A stretch of 36,083 nt of DNA from Oscillospiraceae bacterium. Its GTDB lineage: Bacteria; Bacillota; Clostridia; Oscillospirales; Ruminococcaceae. The translations under genes were made by a program, and so were the position numbers. Below the pieces are notes generated by a model. It was given only the letters and a program-made list of their open reading frames with translations. It ran no database searches and had not been told where the DNA came from. This document shows, piece after piece, positions 23,022 to 31,050 of the stretch (position 1 is the stretch's first letter; each line of letters opens with the position of its first letter). The stretch lies in NCBI GenBank assembly GCA_017541275.1, contig JAFXZM010000023.1, forward strand, positions 1 to 36,083. The letters are read 5' to 3'.

Positions 23022-24617
23022 TTATTTGCTGTATGCCGAGAATGCATTGTCTACGGTTTCCTTTTCGCAGGGCTTTGTGATGAGCGAGATTACCGGAACC
23101 AGCACGATCGAGCAGATCATCAGCAGTGCGCCGGCATTGATCGGCGAAGCGAGATTGAGCGGCAGTGATTTTGCCCAGTCAATCAAACCGGTGAAATGCT
23201 CCGGGAAGAACGAGAAGATGCACATATGGGCGCTTGTGGTGATGACGCCGAGTGCGAAGCTGATCCACACGGCCGGCTTGGAGACCCGCTTGCTGTACAG
23301 TCCCCAGAGGAACGGGCCGAGGAACGAACCGGAGAGCGCACCCCATGAATAGCTCATCAGTGTGGTGATTGCGGCGTTCTTGTTCAGTGCGATGATGACC
23401 GAAATCAGCAGGAAAAACAGAATCAGGATGCGCATTGTGATGAACTCTTTTTTCTCGTTCATCTTGCCCTTGGAGGCCGGACGGAGCAGGTCATGCGTGA
23501 GGGTTGTCGATGAGGTCAGAACCAGTGCGGAAAGGGTCGAGAGTGAGGCGCTGAGCACCAGCACGACAACCAGTCCGATCAGGAGCGCAGGCAGCGCGGT
23601 CTGAAGCATGTTCGGAACCATGGCGTCAAATTCGAGCTTGCCGTTCGGGAGCTTTTTGACAACATTTTCGCCGAGGCCTGTGCCGGTTTCCGTCGTGTTG
23701 AACAGTCTGGTGAAGCCGCCCAGCAGGTAGCAGCCGCCCGAAACGATCAGGCAGAATACAGTCGAGATAATCATGCCGCGCTTAATGTCCTTTTCATCGC
23801 GGATTGCATAGAATTTATGGGTCATCTGCGGCAGGCCCCATGTGCCGAGCGAGGTGAGAATGACAACGCCGAACAGGTTGATCGGGTCGGGGCCGAATAC
23901 GCTGGCGAGCTCACCGTTCTGATTGACGGCGGGGTCATTGACGGATTTGAGCATTTCGACCGAATCGGAAAGGCCGCCGTTGTGATTCAGGATGCAGATG
24001 ACGACGGCGGAAATGCCGATCAGCATAATCATGCCCTGAATGAAGTCGTTGACAGCCGTAGCGGAATAGCCGCCGAGCACAACATAAATCGCACTGAACA
24101 CGGCCATTGCGATCATGACATATTCATATGCATGCTCGGATTTTAGATTGAATGCCATGGCGAACAGACGGGAAAGGCCGTTGTACACCGATGCCGTGTA
24201 GGGAATCATGAACAGGAAAACGATCAGCGCAGCAGCGGTCTTGAGCGAGGGGCTGCCGTAGCGCTTCATGAAGAAATCCGGCATGGTCTTTGCATCCAGA
24301 TGCTTTGTCATGAGGCGGGTGCGCTTGCCGAGCACGGCCCATGCGAGCGTCGCGCCGATGAACGCATTGCCGACGCCGATCCATGCGGCCGAAATGCCGT
24401 AGCCCCAGCCGAACTGTCCCGCGTAGCCGATAAACACGACGGCGGAAAAATAAGCCGTGCCGAACGCAAATGCGGTCATCCACGGGCCGATTTTGTTGCC
24501 GCCGAAGACGAAATCGTTGACATTTTTTGTTTTTCTTGATGTGATGATGCCGATCGCGATCATGACGACGGCGTACACCACAACAACAATGAGGGTGATA
24601 AGCTGTGATGCTGACAT
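23022..24617 (-). CDS. Sodium:solute symporter (SSS/PutP-like)
   Basis: The 531-residue protein has about 13 membrane helices and the SSS family blocks: GIGIITSRKTKNVNDFVFGG-type start, FSAVVFIGYAGQFGWGYG, GGYSATAVNDFIQGMIM, and LSASLSTLSALVLTSSTTLTHDL, which includes the Ser/Thr pair that coordinates Na+ in PutP. The GTWGLPQMTHKFYAIRDEKDIKRG segment resembles the PutP/PanF branch. It should import a small solute with Na+ across the cell membrane; the substrate (proline, pantothenate or another organic acid) cannot be told from sequence. GGAGG precedes its ATG at 24617. It is a single gene with the promoter at 24712-24740. Confidence 0.92.
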   Translation of the reverse strand: MSASQLITLIVVVVYAVVMIAIGIITSRKTKNVNDFVFGGNKIGPWMTAFAFGTAYFSAVVFIGYAGQFGWGYGISAAWIGVGNAFIGATLAWAVLGKRTRLMTKHLDAKTMPDFFMKRYGSPSLKTAAALIVFLFMIPYTASVYNGLSRLFAMAFNLKSEHAYEYVMIAMAVFSAIYVVLGGYSATAVNDFIQGMIMLIGISAVVICILNHNGGLSDSVEMLKSVNDPAVNQNGELASVFGPDPINLFGVVILTSLGTWGLPQMTHKFYAIRDEKDIKRGMIISTVFCLIVSGGCYLLGGFTRLFNTTETGTGLGENVVKKLPNGKLEFDAMVPNMLQTALPALLIGLVVVLVLSASLSTLSALVLTSSTTLTHDLLRPASKGKMNEKKEFITMRILILFFLLISVIIALNKNAAITTLMSYSWGALSGSFLGPFLWGLYSKRVSKPAVWISFALGVITTSAHMCIFSFFPEHFTGLIDWAKSLPLNLASPINAGALLMICSIVLVPVISLITKPCEKETVDNAFSAYSK

Positions 24618-24711
24618 AAAGCTGCCTCCGAATATAAATATAGTATCAGAGCGCGGGTTTGCTTTTACGGTTTGATGCTTTCAAACAGCACAGCTTTAAC
24701 GCGCCAAAGCA

Positions 24712-24740
24712 ATTATAGCACGTTTGGAACAAAATGTCAA
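24712..24740 (-). promoter_or_regulatory. Promoter of the sodium:solute symporter
   Basis: On the minus strand TTGACA (24735-24740), a 17-bp spacer ending TGC, and TATAAT (24712-24717), leaving a leader of about 90 bases. The 24618-25176 gap has no supportable gene. It holds this promoter, the GH9 promoter and the GH9 leader, plus a 7-bp inverted repeat (GGTTTTT at 24935 with AAAAACC at 24961). Confidence 0.8.
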
Positions 24741-24969
24741 GCGTGAATCCGCCGTTTTACAAAATTCACTGAATTTTGAGCAGAATCGCAAAGCAGTTGC
24801 GCGGAATGTACAACTCATTGTATTGCCATAAAACAAATCAGAAAAAACCGCCCGAATTCAACGGACAGTAAAGCAGGCCGTTCAGAGCAGTTGTATATTC
24901 CAAATTTGTGCAGGCTGTACAAGAAGTATGAACCGGTTTTTACACTTCCTACAAAGTTTCAAAAACCCC

Positions 24970-24998
24970 TTTACAAAAAATGAAAGTTGTATTATAAT
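24970..24998 (+). promoter_or_regulatory. Promoter of the GH9 cellulase gene
   Basis: TTTACA (24970-24975), a 17-bp spacer and TATAAT (24993-24998). The inverted repeat GGTTTTT/AAAAACC ends just before the -35 and could be an operator. Confidence 0.7.
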
Positions 24999-25004
24999 GT
25001 AATC

Positions 25005-25176
25005 AGTGAGAATCTGCGCTATATAGGCAGTAGAATCTCAAACAGAATTTACAGATAGTATAAAACGATTGCGGCGCAATGCGGCGCATGAGGGACTGTA
25101 CTATATGTAATACGTGAATATAAACGGAGTTCGTACTGGCTCCGGTTATATATAAAAAAAACGGGAGGGTTTTTTT
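25005..25176 (+). promoter_or_regulatory. Long 5' leader of the GH9 gene with repeated small palindromes
   Basis: The predicted transcript carries about 170 bases before the start codon. It contains an imperfect hairpin near 25006-25040 (TGAGA/TCTCA and CTGC/GCAG arms) and two overlapping small palindromes, TTGCGGCGCAA (25069-25079) and ATGCGGCGCAT (25079-25089). The ribosome site GGGAGG is followed by seven Ts and the ATG. The RNA may be structured or regulated, but no known riboswitch class is recognised. Confidence 0.45.
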
Positions 25177-28100
25177 ATGCACAAGAGATCAAAGAAGATC
25201 ATTGCGGGTCTGTGCTCGCTCGCAATGGCGCTTCCGACCGTGGCGAATCTGGTGCCGACTATGAACGCATCCGCAGGCCAGGTGTTGGGAGAGACAAATT
25301 TCGAGTTCAAGGCGCTGCCGTGGCACACCTGTGAGTCGAGCCCTGCAAAGCAGGATTTCAGACTTGAGGACGGCACATTCCATGTCAAGGTTATCGAGTC
25401 CGAGGGCCCCGGCGACGGCAAAGGCTCTGAGAAGTGGGACCTCCAGTTCCGCCACAGAGGTCTGAACTTCAAGGCAAACCACAAATACACCGTCAGCTTC
25501 AAGGCAAAGGCAAAGAGAGCCGGCATGCAGCTCTGCTCCAAGATCGGTGATACCGGTGAGCCCTACGGCGAGTATTTTGAGCTCGACGGCAACAAGGGCA
25601 ACATGCACATGGGCCCGGATATGGGCGGTGAGTGGGGCAGCGCAGCCATTCTGTCCACTGACTGGCAGACATTCTCCGGCACATTCACCCCGACCAAGGA
25701 TCTGGAGTCCGTGGAGTGGACATTCCACTATGCAAAGGGTACCCAGTGGGAAGGCAACGCAATCGACGGCGATGAGATCTGGTTCGATGATATGTCCATC
25801 ATCTGCGAGACCTGCGACGAATGCGACTCTGACCCGAAGGCTTCCTACGGTGCAACAAACCGTGACTATGCAGGTCTGAAGAATGACATGCAGGACAGCA
25901 ACGGCAAGACCACCAACTTCATCTCCGTCAACCAGGTCGGTTATTATCCGGAACTCGACAAGATCGCAGTTCTTGGCGATAACCAGGGCGATATCCTGCA
26001 CGGCGCGACCAAGCTGAAGCTCTCCGGCACCTATACATGGGAGCTGGTCGATACCACCAGCAACAGCGTTGTTGAGACCGGCACGACCACCGCACCGGAG
26101 TTCGACCCGGATTCTGCGGATAATGTCTGCAAGATCGACTTCTCCAGCTACACCAAGCCCGGCAGATACTATCTGCGCATAAAGGGTCAGGAGTGGAGAT
26201 CCTTCGAGTTCAATATCGGTGACAACATTTACACCGATACCACGCACAACATGCTGACCAACGCTCTCAACTACTTCTATCAGAACCGTTCCGGCCTTGA
26301 CATCAAGAGCGACTACATCACCTCCGGTGATAAGACCACACTGGCTCACCAGGGCGGCCACAAGACGGATATCGGTCATGTTCAGAAGGGCTGGAAGAAT
26401 GAGTATTCCGGCAAGGAAGAGGCTGAGAAGACCTATGCTTCCTCTGATCTGGAGGCAACCGGCGGCTGGTACGATGCCGGTGACCACGGTAAGTACGTTG
26501 TTAACGGCGGTATCTCTGTCTGGACGCTCCAGAACATGTATGAGAGAGCTACCTTCAATAAGGATACCAAGGCGAAGTTTGCTGACGGTTCCGGCACCTG
26601 CGTGATTCCGGAGTCCGGCGACACCAAGAAGGTTCCGGATGTCCTCGATGAGTGCGCATACGAGCTTGACTGGATCGCAAAGATGAAGGTCACGTCGGAT
26701 GAGCCGACATGGGGCGATTATGCAGGCATGTACTACCACAAGTTCCATGACCATAAGTGGACAGGTCTTGCGACCAGACCGTGGAACTACGAGGACGAGT
26801 GGGAAACCGTCCGTATCGTCAAGCCGCCTACATTCGCTGCAACGCTGAACTACGCAGCCTGCGCAGCACAGGCAGCAAGACTTTGGGAGCCGTATGACCC
26901 CGCCAAGGCAAAGAATTATCTCTCTACCGCAATCGAGGCCTATGAGGCTTACGAGAAGAACTGGTATGAAGCTGCCAGCGACGAAGAGGGCAAGGAAAAG
27001 TCTCTGTACGCTCCGATGTATCAGGCAAAGGGCGGCGGCCCCTACGGCGATAACGAGGTTCGTGATGACGCTTACTGGGCAGCCTGCGAAATCTTCATCT
27101 CTGCAACTGCAATGAACGATTCCGCTGCATCGACCTACCTGACCAAGCTCTCCAAGTACACAAATGCATTCAAGGTCACCACGAGAATCACCGGCGGTGA
27201 GAACGCTTCCGGCGAAGGCTCCTACACCACGTTCAACTGGGGCAACACTGCTTCCGCAGGTTCTATGTCCCTCGCACTGCACAAGGATATGCTGTCTGAT
27301 ACGCAGGTCTCCACGCTGGAGTCCTCCATCACAGACGCTGCTGATGACTACATCAAGACTGAGAAGGCTCAGGGCTACGGCATTCCGTATAAGTATGACG
27401 GCCCGGGCTACAATGACCCGAACAACCTGGATCCGAGCATTATCATCAAGGGTTATGAGTGGGGCTCCAACTCCATGGTTATCAACAACCTGATCGTTAT
27501 GGCTTATGCTTACGACCAGACCGGCGATAAGAAGTATCTGAACGGTGTTACACAGGGTATGGACTACCTGCTCGGTACCAACCCGCTGTCCTTCTCCTTC
27601 GTGACCGGCTACGGTACATACAAGGAAGAGAACCCGCACCACAGATATTGGTCCTATGAGCTGGATAAGACTCTGCCGATGGCACCGGACGGTGTTCTCT
27701 CCGGCGGTCCGAATGCCGGCCTCCAGGATCCGTATGTCCGCGCACTGGGCTTTGTTCCGGGTGAGGAAACCAACCCGTCGCAGAGATGCTACGTTGACTC
27801 CATCGAAGCATGGTCTACCAACGAGGTTACCATCAACTGGAATGCTCCGCTCGCATGGATCGTAGAGTTCCTCCAGGATAAGGATGTCAAGTACGATTTC
27901 TCCGCTGAGCCGGGTCCCGGGCCCCAGCCGACCGACTCAGACTGGGGTAACGTCGACTGCTCCGAGGGCGAGACATATGTCGAGCGCGTTGATGTTCGTG
28001 ATGCTGTTCTGCTCGCTCGTCTTACTGGTGGCGATTCGACACTTAAGGACGGCGAAGTCACAGACCAGGGCAAGGTAAATGCAAACGTTGAGTATGACGG

Positions 28101-28188
28101 CACCGTTGATGCTTCTGACCTCAACAAGCTGATGCAGTATCTTGCGAGAAAGATTGACTATAAGAAGCTCGGCAAGCAGGAATCATAA
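25177..28188 (+). CDS. Dockerin-bearing GH9 cellulase with CBM4-like module
   Basis: The 1003-residue secreted enzyme has a signal peptide (about 1-33, ending NASAG), a CBM4/9-type module (about 36-215, DGDEIWFDDMSI near its end), an Ig-like CelD-N domain (about 248-350, FISVNQVGYYP), a GH9 catalytic domain (about 355-890) and a C-terminal type I dockerin (about 922-997). Catalytic features are Asp433 and Asp436 in GWYDAGDHGKY, His in HHRYW, and Glu883 in TNEVTINWNAPL, the likely proton donor. It should cleave beta-1,4-glucan in the cellulosome outside the cell. The first dockerin Ca2+ loop (925-942) is 18 residues rather than 12. Codon choice differs from neighbours (more AGA, CGT, GGT, GCT), as in highly expressed genes. 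It is transcribed alone, with a strong terminator. Confidence 0.96.
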   Translation: MHKRSKKIIAGLCSLAMALPTVANLVPTMNASAGQVLGETNFEFKALPWHTCESSPAKQDFRLEDGTFHVKVIESEGPGDGKGSEKWDLQFRHRGLNFKANHKYTVSFKAKAKRAGMQLCSKIGDTGEPYGEYFELDGNKGNMHMGPDMGGEWGSAAILSTDWQTFSGTFTPTKDLESVEWTFHYAKGTQWEGNAIDGDEIWFDDMSIICETCDECDSDPKASYGATNRDYAGLKNDMQDSNGKTTNFISVNQVGYYPELDKIAVLGDNQGDILHGATKLKLSGTYTWELVDTTSNSVVETGTTTAPEFDPDSADNVCKIDFSSYTKPGRYYLRIKGQEWRSFEFNIGDNIYTDTTHNMLTNALNYFYQNRSGLDIKSDYITSGDKTTLAHQGGHKTDIGHVQKGWKNEYSGKEEAEKTYASSDLEATGGWYDAGDHGKYVVNGGISVWTLQNMYERATFNKDTKAKFADGSGTCVIPESGDTKKVPDVLDECAYELDWIAKMKVTSDEPTWGDYAGMYYHKFHDHKWTGLATRPWNYEDEWETVRIVKPPTFAATLNYAACAAQAARLWEPYDPAKAKNYLSTAIEAYEAYEKNWYEAASDEEGKEKSLYAPMYQAKGGGPYGDNEVRDDAYWAACEIFISATAMNDSAASTYLTKLSKYTNAFKVTTRITGGENASGEGSYTTFNWGNTASAGSMSLALHKDMLSDTQVSTLESSITDAADDYIKTEKAQGYGIPYKYDGPGYNDPNNLDPSIIIKGYEWGSNSMVINNLIVMAYAYDQTGDKKYLNGVTQGMDYLLGTNPLSFSFVTGYGTYKEENPHHRYWSYELDKTLPMAPDGVLSGGPNAGLQDPYVRALGFVPGEETNPSQRCYVDSIEAWSTNEVTINWNAPLAWIVEFLQDKDVKYDFSAEPGPGPQPTDSDWGNVDCSEGETYVERVDVRDAVLLARLTGGDSTLKDGEVTDQGKVNANVEYDGTVDASDLNKLMQYLARKIDYKKLGKQES

Positions 28189-28217
28189 GCCGAATTATGA
28201 TGTAATATCATAAAACT

Positions 28218-28252
28218 AAGAGGGTACGTCATTCAGACGTACCCTCTTTTTC
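28218..28252. terminator. Bidirectional terminator overlapping the end of the lipoprotein gene
   Basis: The 13-bp perfect arms 28218-28230 and 28236-28248 (AAGAGGGTACGTC and complement) enclose ATTCA and are followed by Ts. It terminates the GH9 transcript. The last codons and stop of the minus-strand lipoprotein (28229-28231) lie in the loop and one arm. Confidence 0.92.
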
Positions 28253-28873
28253 TGCCTCAGCGCAGGATTCGGACGCTGTCGATTCCGATACGGTCGATGC
28301 GGCCTCTGTGACCGCTGTTGTTTCAGCAGTTTCGCTCAAACATGCCGTGTATTCCGAAAACGTGATATGCAGCGGCTGGGACGGAACATCAAATCCGGCA
28401 GGCGTGCCGCCTTCGGTGAAATACAGCGAATACTGTCCGCCGCCGCAGTCTCCCTCGTTCAGCCATGTGCCGTCCTCCTGCTGCACGCAGGGGAGTCCGT
28501 CCTCACCGTCCAGCGAATCGAGCACCTCCGTCACAAGTACAAGCATATTTTTCGCCGGCAGTGCCGATTTCGGAACAGTAAACGAAAGACCCTTGTAGCT
28601 TGCGGCTACGGCATTTCCGTCAAAGCTGAGCACTACGCCTGCCAGCGTCGGCGGATCGGAAAATGCCGCCTCCCACTGCTCCGCACCGGAGCGCGTAAGT
28701 ACAAGAACTGCCTGTTCGCCGTCACCGTAGCTCATTTCGGCCTGTACGGAATATGCCGCATCGACGGCAGGCGAAAAGCGCTCCTCCTGCTTTGCGCCCG
28801 CACAGCCTGTGAGAAGCAGTCCGGCCGGCAGACATGCAAAAAGGGCATTCTTCAGAAAAGAGATCGGTCTCAT
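28229..28873 (-). CDS. Lipoprotein of unknown function
   Basis: The 214-residue product has a lipoprotein signal with LLTGC and the lipidated Cys24. The mature part is acidic and beta-rich with no recognised domain. The last 40 residues are Thr/Ser/Glu/Ala-rich, probably disordered. GGAGG precedes the ATG at 28873. It lies 67 bp downstream of the NAD(P)HX repair gene on the same strand and is probably the last gene of that run. Its final codons form the terminator stem. Confidence 0.8.
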   Translation of the reverse strand: MRPISFLKNALFACLPAGLLLTGCAGAKQEERFSPAVDAAYSVQAEMSYGDGEQAVLVLTRSGAEQWEAAFSDPPTLAGVVLSFDGNAVAASYKGLSFTVPKSALPAKNMLVLVTEVLDSLDGEDGLPCVQQEDGTWLNEGDCGGGQYSLYFTEGGTPAGFDVPSQPLHITFSEYTACLSETAETTAVTEAASTVSESTASESCAEAEKEGTSE

Positions 28874-28940
28874 AACAAGCCTCCAATTAGAATGAGTTTG
28901 CTTTTGACGACCGTTGTTTTCTGAGGAATGCCCTCATATT

Positions 28941-30461
28941 TTAATCGTATTCTCCGAACACCAGCGGGAGCTGATTGATGAGATCGCTGGGGAGCATCGC
29001 ACGGCGCGAGAACTCCGCAGCAGCGCAGTCTCCGGCGAGACCGTGCAGATAAACGCCCATTATTGCGGCAAGCTCCGGCTCGCTGCCCTGCGCCGTGAGG
29101 CTGGCAATCATGCCCGCGAGCACATCGCCGCTGCCGCCCTTGGACATGCCGGAATTGCCCGTGGTATTGATTGCAGCATGCTCTGCCGTCGCAACGACAG
29201 TTCCCGCGCCCTTGAGCACGATGACCGTGTTCGGGAACCGCGCCGCAAACCGCTTTGCAGCCTTCAGCCGATCCTTCTGCACCTCCTCGACCGAGCAGTG
29301 CAGCAGGCGGCTCATTTCACCCGGATGCGGTGTCAGAACGACCTTTGATTTCGCTTTCCGTAATATATCTATGCCGGAGGCAATCGCATTTAGACCGTCT
29401 GCATCAAGAATGATCGGACAATCCAGATTCGTTATCAGTTCATTGACCGTCCGGCGCAGCGCCTCTGACTGACCGAGGCCGCAGCCGATCAGCACGCAGG
29501 ATGACGGATTTGCCTTTTCGAGAATCACCGGGACGGATTCCGGGGTGAGCTTGCCGTCCGCATCGGACGGAAGCGGCTGAATCATCGCCTCCGGCGCCTG
29601 TGCGATCAACATTCTGCACACATCAGCATCCGAGGCGAGACAGTACAGTCCGACGCCGCTGCGCAATGCCGCTTTTGAGGCGAGAATCGCTGCGCCGGGC
29701 ATATTGCGCGATCCGGCGACGCAGAACAGCCTGCCGAACATGCCCTTGTGCGCGTTGGCGGGACGGCGCGGGAGGTTTTCATGTACATATTCCGGGGTGA
29801 TGCGGCTGACCGGATAGTCCAGCATATTGAATGCCTCATCAGGAATGCCGATCTCAACGAGATAGATCGCGCCGCAGTATTCCGAGAGGGGCGCCAGCAT
29901 CAGACCGAGCTTGGCTGCGCCGAAGGTCACGGTCATGTCGCAGTGCAGCGTGCCCTCTGCGACTGCGCCGTTCAGGCCGCTGCCGCCGCTTGGAATATCG
30001 ACCGCGACGCAGTATTTGTCCGGATCACCGTTGATTTCAGCGGTCAGCTCCTTGACGAACGGGCTGAGAGTGCCGCGGAAGCCGATGCCGAAGATGCCGT
30101 CCGCAATCAGCGAGCTCTGCTGTACAGCCTCGCGAATAGCATTCTGCTCCTCCAGCACAGTGACATTTTTCATCATCTTGAATTTGGTATACGCCGTGCG
30201 GGTTTTCGGGACGCCGGCGAGCAGACAGACCGTAACGGCAAGCTGCTTTGAAAGCAGCGATGCGGCCACAAAGCAGTCTCCGGCATTGTTTCCGTTTCCG
30301 CAGAGAAACAGGATCGAGCTGCATTCCCTTTCGGCTGCGAGCTTTTTCAGATGCTCCGCAAGTCCGGCGCCGGCGCGGTCCATCATTGTTTCATAGCTGA
30401 TGCCGGCCTGATTGGTTTTCTCCTCCAGCTTCATCATTTCGAGCGGTGTGACCAGTCGCAT
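28941..30461 (-). CDS. nnrD: Bifunctional NAD(P)HX epimerase/ADP-dependent dehydratase
   Basis: The 506-residue cytoplasmic enzyme repairs hydrated NAD(P)H. The N-terminal YjeF epimerase domain (about 1-205) contains the GNGNNAGD loop (55-62), a family motif with Ala and Cys where Gly is more common. The C-terminal kinase-like dehydratase domain (about 215-500) contains TPHPGEMSRLL and the nucleotide-binding NSGMSKGGSGDVLAGM (436-451). The full-length fusion equals the nnrE-nnrD protein found in most bacteria. The ATG at 30461 has GGAGG 7 bases upstream; the open frame continues up to 30584, overlapping the next gene, and is less likely. It is in a minus-strand run behind the diguanylate cyclase and the small membrane protein. 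Confidence 0.94.
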   Translation of the reverse strand: MRLVTPLEMMKLEEKTNQAGISYETMMDRAGAGLAEHLKKLAAERECSSILFLCGNGNNAGDCFVAASLLSKQLAVTVCLLAGVPKTRTAYTKFKMMKNVTVLEEQNAIREAVQQSSLIADGIFGIGFRGTLSPFVKELTAEINGDPDKYCVAVDIPSGGSGLNGAVAEGTLHCDMTVTFGAAKLGLMLAPLSEYCGAIYLVEIGIPDEAFNMLDYPVSRITPEYVHENLPRRPANAHKGMFGRLFCVAGSRNMPGAAILASKAALRSGVGLYCLASDADVCRMLIAQAPEAMIQPLPSDADGKLTPESVPVILEKANPSSCVLIGCGLGQSEALRRTVNELITNLDCPIILDADGLNAIASGIDILRKAKSKVVLTPHPGEMSRLLHCSVEEVQKDRLKAAKRFAARFPNTVIVLKGAGTVVATAEHAAINTTGNSGMSKGGSGDVLAGMIASLTAQGSEPELAAIMGVYLHGLAGDCAAAEFSRRAMLPSDLINQLPLVFGEYD

Positions 30462-30516
30462 AGGATTTCCTCCGTTTTTTCGCGTGATAGGATGACCGTT
30501 TTTCTGCCGTACCGTG

Positions 30517-31026
30517 TCAGCCCGGATACCGGAACCCGATATTCCGCGGCAGATGCTTGCTGAGATATTCGAGGATGTCGTCATTGGGGGTCCAGATCAG
30601 CCGTGCATGACCGAGTGTGTCGTGGTCAAAATCGGCATAGTATGCGGTATCGTCCTGAGCGGCGCATGCCAGCACAAGCGTCTGACCGGCACCGCGTGCG
30701 GGTGCTTCCCGGAGCCGTCCGAAGGCCGTGACCTTGTTGAGCAGGATAGCTGTCATCGGCTTTCTGCGGCTTTCGGCGAGAATTTTCGTCAGTGTCAGCT
30801 CATCGCCGGTGATGACATATTCATATTCGATGCGGCTGCATGTCCAGAGCCACCATGTGCCGAAGCCGATGCCCAGTGCGGCGATCATTGTCAGCAGATT
30901 GCCAAACAGCAGCGAGGCGATCAGGGCGGCTGCGGTCAGCAGGGCCCCGCCGATGAGAATGCCGTTTTTCTGTGCGGCATTGTCGGTTCTTGGAACGATC
31001 AGTTCCCGGTAATCAGATCCGAGCAT
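30517..31026 (-). CDS. Small membrane protein with PH-like soluble part (possibly DUF6106)
   Basis: The 169-residue protein has two membrane helices close together (about 22-63) and then a soluble part rich in beta strands: RIEYEYVITGDELTLTKILAESRRK, then VLACAAQDDTAYYADFDHD. This resembles bacterial PH-like proteins and the Clostridia DUF6106 family, as far as I recall. Function is unknown. Its ribosome site is weak and the ATG is 24 bp after the diguanylate cyclase, so translation may depend on coupling. The next gene, nnrD, follows after 55 bp. Confidence 0.72.
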   Translation of the reverse strand: MLGSDYRELIVPRTDNAAQKNGILIGGALLTAAALIASLLFGNLLTMIAALGIGFGTWWLWTCSRIEYEYVITGDELTLTKILAESRRKPMTAILLNKVTAFGRLREAPARGAGQTLVLACAAQDDTAYYADFDHDTLGHARLIWTPNDDILEYLSKHLPRNIGFRYPG

Positions 31027-31050
31027 AGATAAAATGGTTTCCTTCCGTAT

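Noticed and set aside
25005..25176. A known riboswitch in the GH9 leader
   Set aside because: No conserved core of a riboswitch class was recognised; only small palindromes are visible.
25189..27642. 817-codon open frame antisense to the GH9 gene
   Set aside because: It mirrors the GH9 coding sequence. No recognisable domain or ribosome site; long antisense frames arise from the codon bias of GC-rich genes.
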